From contig NC_092368.1 of the NCBI RefSeq assembly GCF_030848805.1, forward strand, positions 10,548,122-10,612,121: DNA of 64,000 nucleotides, in the 5' to 3' direction. The position numbers were made by a program, and so were the translations under genes. The DNA is from Temnothorax longispinosus (lineage: Eukaryota > Arthropoda > Insecta > Hymenoptera > Formicidae). The notes beneath the pieces are model-generated. The model worked only from the letters and a program-made list of their open reading frames with translations, had not been told where the DNA came from and searched no databases. Position 1 is the stretch's first letter; each line of letters opens with the position of its first letter. This document shows positions 57,825-64,000 of the stretch, piece by piece.

Positions 57825-58247
57825 CCTGCTATATTCCAGAAAACTGTTCTCCAGTCCGTCCTTCTTCCCCCTTCCTTGTCCCTTCTAACTTCTATCTCTT
57901 TATCTTTCACCTTATATATTCTCCTTCCCTCCTCTCTCTCCCCCTCTCTTCCTCCACCCCCTCCACCTCTCCCAATATTTTCTCTAATTCCTTTCTTCTC
58001 TCCTTCTCTTTTTCTACTCTTCTTACATCTGTCCTATCCGATCCCTCTCCCTCTTCTACTCCCCCTGCTTTTGTCCTTCATCTCTCTTGCCTTCTTCCTC
58101 TTTCCCTTTTTCTGCCTCCCAACACCTCCCTCTACTATCCCTGAGCACATCTCTTACCTCATCCCACACCCATCACTCCCCCTCTATCCATACCTTTTCT
58201 TGCCCTATCCGCACTCTTTTACCCTCTCCTCTTGCCTTCCATGCAAT

Positions 58248-58910
58248 TTAATTTACCTTCCATTTTATCCTCCTTTCTTCCCATGTTAAATCTTCCTCAA
58301 TCCAAGTACTTCCATCTCTCAATTTCCACTTATTTCTCATTATCCTTGACTTCTCTTCCTCACTTTCTACTCTTACCACTACCATACCTCCCTTCTCTCT
58401 CCTTCCCGCATCTATTTTTCTAATTTCTTCTATCTTAACCTCCACTCCTATCTTTTTCATCACTTTCTCTATTCCCCCCTTCATTCTCTCCTTCCAATCA
58501 AACTTCTCCCTCCCCTCCTCCCTTCTCGCTCCTCTGCTTCCTTCTGCACCTTTTCCTCCCTCGTGACCTCCCTCCTTTAACTCCATCTTCATCCCCTTCA
58601 ATTTTAGTTCCAAATCATCTATTCTCTTCTTAAAATTCTCTTTCTTTATGCTCCATTTCTCCTCTCTCGCTCTTAATTCGTTCCTTATCTTCTCTACTTC
58701 CCTTTCTTGCTCCTTGAAACCCTCCCTTAACTTTTCTCTCATGATCTTAAAACTTTCTCTCATCTCTCTAATTACCTCCCTCAACTCCTTCTCACCTACC
58801 CCTGTTTCCGATTTCGGCGACCTTGCCGTCTTATTGCTTCTCTTAACAATTTCATCCTTCTCTTCCCCCCCTCCGCTCTTATCTAATTCTTCTCTCTTCC
58901 TTTTTCATAG
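58248..58910 (-). pseudogene. LINE ORF1 protein
   Basis: Minus-strand frame: coiled-coil heptads (EQEREVEKIRNELRAREEKW, RIDDLELKLKGMKMEL) then RRM-like MVVVRVESEEEKSRIMRNKW and the C-terminal STWIEEDLTWEERRIKWKV. The start is unclear; an ATG in frame is at about 58761 and the frame is open upstream to about 58860. Binds element RNA in the RNP. Same family as the 0.9 and 13.5 kb fragments. Confidence 0.7.
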
Positions 58911-59355
58911 ATCATCTAAACTTTCCATGCTTCCACTTCTGCCTCTTTCCTTTACTTTATTTATATACTCTTTCTTTCCCTCCATCCCGCTTTCTTTCTC
59001 TCCGCGCATCTCTACCGATTTTCCAGCTCACTTCTCCCTCTATATATGCTACACTCTATGCCCAGCTTCGCGCCGCCGACCGCGTCTCGGCTCTCTCGTC
59101 GCGTCGCTCCTCTACTCCCGTTATAGTTCGTGTCGTACCCGTCACCTGTGCTTTGCCACTTTCCTTCCCTTTATCTCTTTTACCTGTTTCTCCACTTCTC
59201 CTCCTTCTCACCTCCTCATTCTCTCACCGCCACTCTCCCTCATTCGCTCGCTCACGCCTTCTCTACCCTCCTCTGGACCTCTTTTCTACTCCGATTTGCC
59301 TCGCTTGAACACAGGCCTGACACTCTTACCAGTACCGGAAACGGAAGTCAGTCAA
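58911..59355 (-). other. LINE 5' UTR (inverted)
   Basis: Between ORF1 and the internal junction: pyrimidine-rich on the plus strand with a GC-rich patch (about 59060-59130). Since the inverted copy reaches here, it is close to full length at the 5' end; an internal promoter is expected but not identified. Confidence 0.5.
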
Positions 59356-59356
59356 A

Positions 59357-59962
59357 TTTGTGGATCTTAAGGCGGCATTCGACTTGATAGATAGAAGAGT
59401 TTTAATAAAATCAATGAGAGAAAGAGAAATAAGGAAAGGGCTGGTGAGAAGGACAGAGAAGATTTTAAGAGAGACGAGGAGTAGGGTAAGGGTAAGGAGT
59501 AGGGTAAGGGTAAGGAGTAGGGTAAGGGTAAGGAGCCGAAATAGGGGAAAAGGTTCTGGACGGGGAGGGATTTAAGGCAGAGGTGCCCCCTGAGTCCCTT
59601 ACTATTTAATGTGATGTTAGCGGATATGGAGGAAGAAATGGGTAAGGTAATATGGGAAGGGATAATGGTAGAAGGTAAGAGGGTATATACGTTGGCATAT
59701 GCAGATGATGTGGTGTTAATAGCAGAGGATGAGGATCAAATGAGGAGCATGTTAGAAAGGCTGGAAGGTTACCTAGGTAGGAAGAGACTAGAATTGAATG
59801 CGGAGAAAACTAAAATAATGAGGTTTAAAAAAGGTGGAGAAAGAGAGAGCAAGAGAAGATGGAGATGGGAAGGAAAAGAAATAGAAGAGGTAAAAGAATT
59901 TCGGTATTTAGGCTACGTGTTTCAAAGGAAAGGAGGACAGGAAGCACAGATAAGAGAAAAGA
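59357..59962 (+). pseudogene. LINE ORF2: reverse transcriptase palm
   Basis: FVDLKAAFDLIDRRVLIKSM, then an 18-bp tandem expansion (about 59484-59540, RSRVRV repeated) that adds residues; the following region FWTGRDLRQRCPLSPLLFN is in another phase. The catalytic YTLAYADDVVLIAEDEDQM and the thumb RLELNAEKTKIMRFKKGG and FRYLGYVFQRKGG follow in a good frame to the TTAA element. The G of RQGCP is R here. Confidence 0.85.
59484..59540 (+). repeat. 18-bp tandem expansion in the RT
   Basis: AGTAGGGTAAGGGTAAGG is repeated about three times, giving RVRVRS repeats. It lies between RT motifs A and B, where LINE RTs do not usually tolerate insertions. Confidence 0.85.
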
Positions 59963-59966
59963 TTAA

Positions 59967-60690
59967 GGGGTAACGCCACTCTAAAGTCCCAAAAAGAAGC
60001 CAATTTTTGATAATTTTTTTTTCAAAAATACAATAATCATAAATGAAAATCGGTTTAATTCTATTTATTATCTATATATTAAAGTATAAAAAAATTTTTT
60101 TATTAATTATTTATTGCCAAAATGGCGGCGCCAGAGCCATTGCTCCAAAGTGCTTTTTTGCGAAAAGCGTTTAACGGGCGGAATCGAAGCTCCTATAATT
60201 TTTGAGCTGGAACAAAAATTCAAAGATTTTTGAAAAATATATAAGATTTTCTATAGAAGTACCTAGGGGAATTGCAAAATATTATTTTTTGTAAGAATGG
60301 TGCATGTTGGAAAAAAGTGCTTTGTTTTTCGCTAAAAAATGTCGCACAAAATTGTTTATAAAAAAAGTTTTGTTCAACTTATCGCAAAATCCCTAGGTAC
60401 TTTTAAAGATAATGTTATTGTAAAGTTTCACTCAAAATTTCAAGTCAATCGGATAAAAGGTGTTCGAGTTCTGATTCCGCCCGACTTTAAAAAAGCGATT
60501 TCGAGAAAAACGCGTTTAAAGTTTCAGACGCTCGAAGCGCGCTCCGAACGCGCCGGCAGACGGATTACGAAAAAAAGATAATAAAGATTTTTTCGAGCTT
60601 TAAAACCAAGTGTACCTTATTTCTAAGACCTTAAAGCATCGTTTAAGCAAAAAAATCGATTTTTTGAAAATTTTAGAGTGGCTTTACCCC
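59967..60690. mobile_element. TTAA-flanked non-autonomous element (piggyBac-like), family 2
   Basis: 724 bp with ends GGGGTAACGCCACTCTAAA and TTTAGAGTGGCTTTACCCC (one mismatch), flanked by TTAA at 59963-59966 and 60691-60694. Non-coding. It shares TTTCGAGAAAAACGCGTTTA and AAATCGATTTTTTGAAAATT with the 27070-28084 element. It interrupts the LINE ORF2 frame and so is younger than the LINE copy. Confidence 0.9.
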
Positions 60691-60694
60691 TTAA

Positions 60695-61925
60695 GAAGCG
60701 GCCGCGGTGATGGGGAAGGTTTGGGGGATAGGGAAGTGAAGATTTGGGAAAGACTGGGGAAAAAGATTGTGGCTGTTTGATAGACTGGTGTGGACGGTAA
60801 TGGGATATGGAGCAGAAGTATGGGGATAGAAGGAGAGGGAAGGAATGGAGAGATTGGAGAAAAGGTATATTAGATGGGTTCTGGGAGTAGATGGAAGAAC
60901 ACCGTGGTACTTAGTGAGGGAGGAAGTACAAAGGGAGAAGCTAAGAGGGAGGGCGGGTATGATGGCATGGAGGTTCGAGAAAAGATTAGAGAAGGGAAAA
61001 GGAAGTGAGCTAGCAAGGTTATGTTGGGAGGAGTTGAAGGGAAGGGAGAAGGTAGGGAGAGCAGGAACGGGAGAGGGAAAGTTTCTTCGAAGATAAAGAG
61101 GTGGAGTTGAAAGGGCTGGAAAGGCTGAGAGGAGAAGGAGATGAGTGGCATTATGCTCTATTCCGAAGGAATAAGGAGAAACAAAAAAAAAGAGAGATGG
61201 GAGAAGATTGAGAAATCGGAATACGACAGGTGGTATAGGGTAATAAAAGATGAAGATATTCCAAAGTATTTGAAGAAGGGGTGGGGGGAGAACAGATGCA
61301 GAAAGGTGGCGAGGTTTAGATTAGGGAATGAGGTGAGAGAGAGCAGGTATTGGGAGGGAGAAAAGAAGAAGAAATGCAGGATGTGTGAATATAAGGAGAA
61401 AACATGGGAGCATGTATAGGAGAAATGTAGAAGGTGGAAATCAGGAAGAGGAAGCTGGCAGGAAGCGGTGATATGGGTATTAGGTGAGGAGGGGGGTGAG
61501 GGATGGATGATGAAAATAAAAAAGGAAAAGATGGAAGAAGGAAGGTGGGAGGGTAAAGAGTAAGAGAAGGCATTGGAGGCAAGAAGAAAGGAAGGGAGCA
61601 GATAAAGGGGAAGATGGACGAGAATAAATTGGTGGAAAGGAGGGTGAGAGAAAGAGAGGAGAGAGAAAGAAGAAGAGAAGGGAGAGAGGAGGAGAGCAGG
61701 AGCTCGGAGAGGTCCGAGGGGGACGAGATTGTGGAAAGGAGGGAGAAGAATTTATCCCGGGAGGAAGGAGGGAGCCAAAGAGATGCAGAACTGGAGGAAG
61801 CGGAAGAAGAAGACCAGAGGGGGGCCGGACGGAAGGGGAGGGGAAGGAAAATAAGATGTAAGGTCGCATATGGCCAGGGCGCGAAAGGGGGTTTTTACAC
61901 AATTTTGTAAGAGGTTTGGGTACGT
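60695..61925 (+). pseudogene. LINE ORF2 C-terminal region
   Basis: Continues after the TTAA element: GRGDGEGLG (shifted AAAVMGKVWGIG), RLEKRYIRWVLGVDGRTPWY, EEVQREKLRGRAGMMAWRFE, GSELARLCWEELKGREK, RWEKIEKSEYDRWYRVIKDE, GWGENRCRKVARFRLGNEVR, then a CCHC-like CRMCEYKEKTWEHV...C with a TAG after HV (61419). A Glu/Arg-rich tail (ERRVREREERERRREG) ends near 61910. Several frameshifts and stops. Confidence 0.75.
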
Positions 61926-61992
61926 TCTTCATAAAAACGCTTTATAAACTCTACGGGGATACATAATAAATCCATCTATCTATCTATCTATC
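61926..61992 (+). repeat. LINE 3' end and (TCTA)n tail
   Basis: AAACGCTTTATAAACTCTAC, then AATAAATCC and five to six ATCT units directly before the target duplication at 61993. The tail is a microsatellite, not poly(A). Confidence 0.85.
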
Positions 61993-62005
61993 TAACTGAA
62001 ATTCT

Positions 62006-62160
62006 CTGCAAAATAGTCGCTCAGTAATTGTTTTAAGATATTTGGGATTATGTTAGATAAATTTCCTTCACCCACTTCTTTCAGCGTTTTTATTTGTGGG
62101 ACAAGAGTTTCTGTATGTATGTACATCATTTTAAAAATATTGCAAATTATTGCCAGCTAA

Positions 62161-62203
<43 letters not shown>
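62006..62203. other. LINE right flank and TA microsatellite
   Basis: Continuation of the pre-insertion DNA, then (TA)n from about 62161. No gene. Confidence 0.6.
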
Positions 62204-62416
62204 GTAGGTCTAGAGGTATGTTCCGGGACTGTTTACGTTTTTTGAAATGTACAGTCCTGGAATATAACGCATATATATGTAATCAGATTCAAAAAATTGT
62301 CCCGAAACGTGCCGTAGGACATGAATTTTTTCCAGGACAGTCCTGGAAACTGCCAAATGTCCTGGAATATACCGATGTAAAAAAATAAAAGTCCCGGAAC
62401 ATACTTCCGGACCTAC
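62204..62416. mobile_element. 213-bp MITE with GTAGGTCTAGAGGTATG ends, copy 2
   Basis: Inverted copy of 37621-37832 with only a few differences. TA microsatellite lies on both sides (62161-62203 and about 62417-62465), so the family appears to target TA repeats. Confidence 0.85.
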
Positions 62417-62423
62417 ATATATA

Positions 62424-62465
<42 letters not shown>

Positions 62466-64000
62466 TGTCACGGCTTTTTGCACTCCCGGACCGCACCGGG
62501 ACGTGTGCCGGATCAAAAGGGGAAGAGGAGAGAAAGGTGACAGGCCTCTCCGACGATTACCTCGCACCTCCAACACTTCGCGAAACGATTTTGCTGTTGG
62601 GCGCTAGACGCGTGAATTCGCGTCCGCGAAATCGCTAAAGAAAACCGAGACGAGATGCGAGACGAAACGTGTGGATGTGCGAGGAATCGGTAGCTCGACC
62701 TAAGGGCTGGGGCGGAGGTGATGAAGGGCGGCGCAATATTCGGCGGGGTGACACACCATAAATAAAGCCACGAACTCAAGCGATTAACAAATCAAAAATA
62801 ACATTTATTCTTTAGTAATTCGCGGGTGCAACAATAAAAGCCGATTCGGCATCAATCAATCAGACAAATCAAATAATCAATTACGCGAGCGTCAGAAATG
62901 AAACAAATAAAATAATGATAGCGCAGACGCCAGAAATGAACGGAGTATTATGTTATCGTATAGTAAACGCGCAGAATGCGCTGCGATTAGATTAGAGAAA
63001 TACAGTAGGATGAAACTTATAATTAATATGGAACATCGACAGTAAACGCGAAACAATCACGGAAATAGAAAATATGGTCTCGCAGAAAAGATTGCGAGAG
63101 GACGGGACGTCACGCCCGGAGCGCGTGAACGCCACGTATAGAGTCGCACGAGAATTCTGTCGCCAATTATTTTAAACCTAACGCAAGTAGAAATCGTGGC
63201 AAGCCACGTCTCAACGTAATGAGGACCGAACTCCACGCAATAACGCGAGATAAATTTCGGCGCGATCGCAAGGAGATGCGGAATACTATAACTAAAGCGA
63301 AAATACGGACTTAGTCGAATGCGAGAAATAACCAAGGATAACACAATGAGTCATTCGGGCAAATACAATACTCTGTCTTCAGTGATTTTCGTAACGCGCA
63401 GAATGATACGCCGAGATACTCGAAATAGCGCAGAATACTGGAACGAACGCGAGGAAAAATATGCGGAATTACCGCGAGCAATAATAACACGCAATCACGA
63501 CGGCACTGAGCCTATCGCGAGAATGGAGTAAATCATGCGAATAACGTTCTCCCGCCAGCACGACTACTTCTTACACGCAATTACCGAAACAACGCATCCG
63601 AACATAATTATCCTAACACGCATAATTTTCTACGGCAATTAGCCCACATAAACGGCAGGTTAACGCGATTGATGGGCCGACGCGGACGACATTCCAACAT
63701 AAGTAATGTTTGGTGATTCAATACGCCGTGAACACTGTATGCGCGAGACGCAACCACGAGCGCGGACATTACACGAAAACGGACTCGCATTACCGGATTT
63801 CGCCACAAATCTATCGCGATCTCCAGAAGCTCGCTATCCCGTCTTTATCCCAATTCCGCGGCCCGATACCATCCCGAGGCCCTTCGCTCTCGCTGTCGAT
63901 CGCCATTCGATACTCGGTCTCAAGGAACCGTACGCGTGTCGCAATATTACAAACGCTTTTCCCGAACGAGAGCGCGCCCCGGAGGGCGGCGTCGTGGCTT
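62466..64000 (-). repeat. Long LTR-like unit, copy 2 (inverted, runs off window)
   Basis: Starts TGTCACGGCTTTTTGCACTC directly after the TA tract and matches the reverse complement of 15823 down to 14291 at the window end. The primer-site-like motif is at 62596-62611 with one change, and TTTATT (AATAAA on the minus strand) near 62809. No conserved frame. Confidence 0.6.

Larger units (their letters stand above)
56103..61992 (+). mobile_element. Non-LTR retrotransposon with inverted 5' part (twin priming)
   Basis: TAACTGAAATTCT occurs at 56090-56102 and 61993-62005, a 13-bp duplication bounding one insertion. The left part (56103 to about 59355) is the 5' half of the element in inverted orientation: 5' UTR, ORF1, endonuclease and RT up to FVDLK. 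The right part (from 59357, plus strand) restarts at the same FVDLK codons and runs through the RT active site to the 3' UTR and a (TCTA)n tail. The halves share TTTGTGGATCTTAAG (59357-59371; complement at 56101-56115). That is the product expected of twin priming. Internal TTAA element at 59967-60690. Confidence 0.9.

Noticed and set aside
56417..59370. Many Ser/Phe/Leu/Pro-rich open frames on the plus strand, one over 300 codons
   Set aside because: They are antisense to the purine-rich LINE ORF1/ORF2, whose minus-strand frame carries the EN and RT motifs.

Overview
This window looks like a piece of insect nuclear genome, most plausibly Hymenoptera and perhaps an ant. That is an inference from the AT-rich background, spliceosomal introns inside the transposon genes and the kinds of element present; no species-diagnostic host gene is visible. 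I found no convincing host gene, rRNA, tRNA or CRISPR array. Essentially everything recognisable is a transposable element (TE), a TE remnant, a foldback element or a simple repeat, and many are nested, so a relative order of insertion can be read.

Layout. 0-4 kb: an ORF1-only LINE derivative, an AT-rich tandem array with a TA-flanked MITE, and an AT-rich dispersed repeat. 3985-8046: a 4.06 kb composite insertion flanked by AATT that splits that repeat; it contains a MITE, a large foldback and a compound microsatellite. 8-13.9 kb: a 1.1 kb non-autonomous DNA transposon, an internally deleted mariner and a LINE ORF1 fragment. 13.9-18.2 kb: long LTR-like units and a nested foldback. 18.5-28.3 kb: a hAT transposon (minus strand) whose intron carries a nearly intact Copia element with TSD GATAC and whose 5' part carries a TTAA element. 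28.3-33.7 kb: a Gypsy-type provirus with both LTRs (minus). 33.7-38.4 kb: inverted copies of earlier repeats, a MITE with CCCTTAAATG-type ends, and a MITE joined to a 537-bp (AC)n tract.

39-43 kb: a CACTA/EnSpm-like element with a TNP2-like transposase followed directly by a DUF4806-like gene (minus). 44.4-47.1 kb: a Merlin (IS1016-like) transposon with 8-bp TSD, long TIRs and a three-exon transposase. 47.1-49.9 kb: a Mutator-type transposase plus DEDDh exonuclease pseudogene (minus), broken by a solo LTR with a perfect 4-bp TSD. 49.9-54.2 kb: a truncated BEL/Pao element (minus). 56.1-62.0 kb: one non-LTR retrotransposon with twin-priming architecture, its 5' part inverted, a 13-bp TSD and a TTAA element inside it. 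62.2-64 kb: a second MITE copy in a TA tract and an inverted copy of the 14-15.8 kb unit.

How it fits together. Most coding TEs (hAT, Copia, Gypsy, CACTA-like, Mutator, solo LTR, BEL/Pao, one LINE fragment) lie on the minus strand, so a plus-strand transcript would be antisense to them, which makes this a candidate TE graveyard or piRNA-cluster-like region. Nearly all coding copies carry stops or frameshifts; Copia and Merlin look youngest. Family calls rest on motifs read by eye and were not checked against a database.
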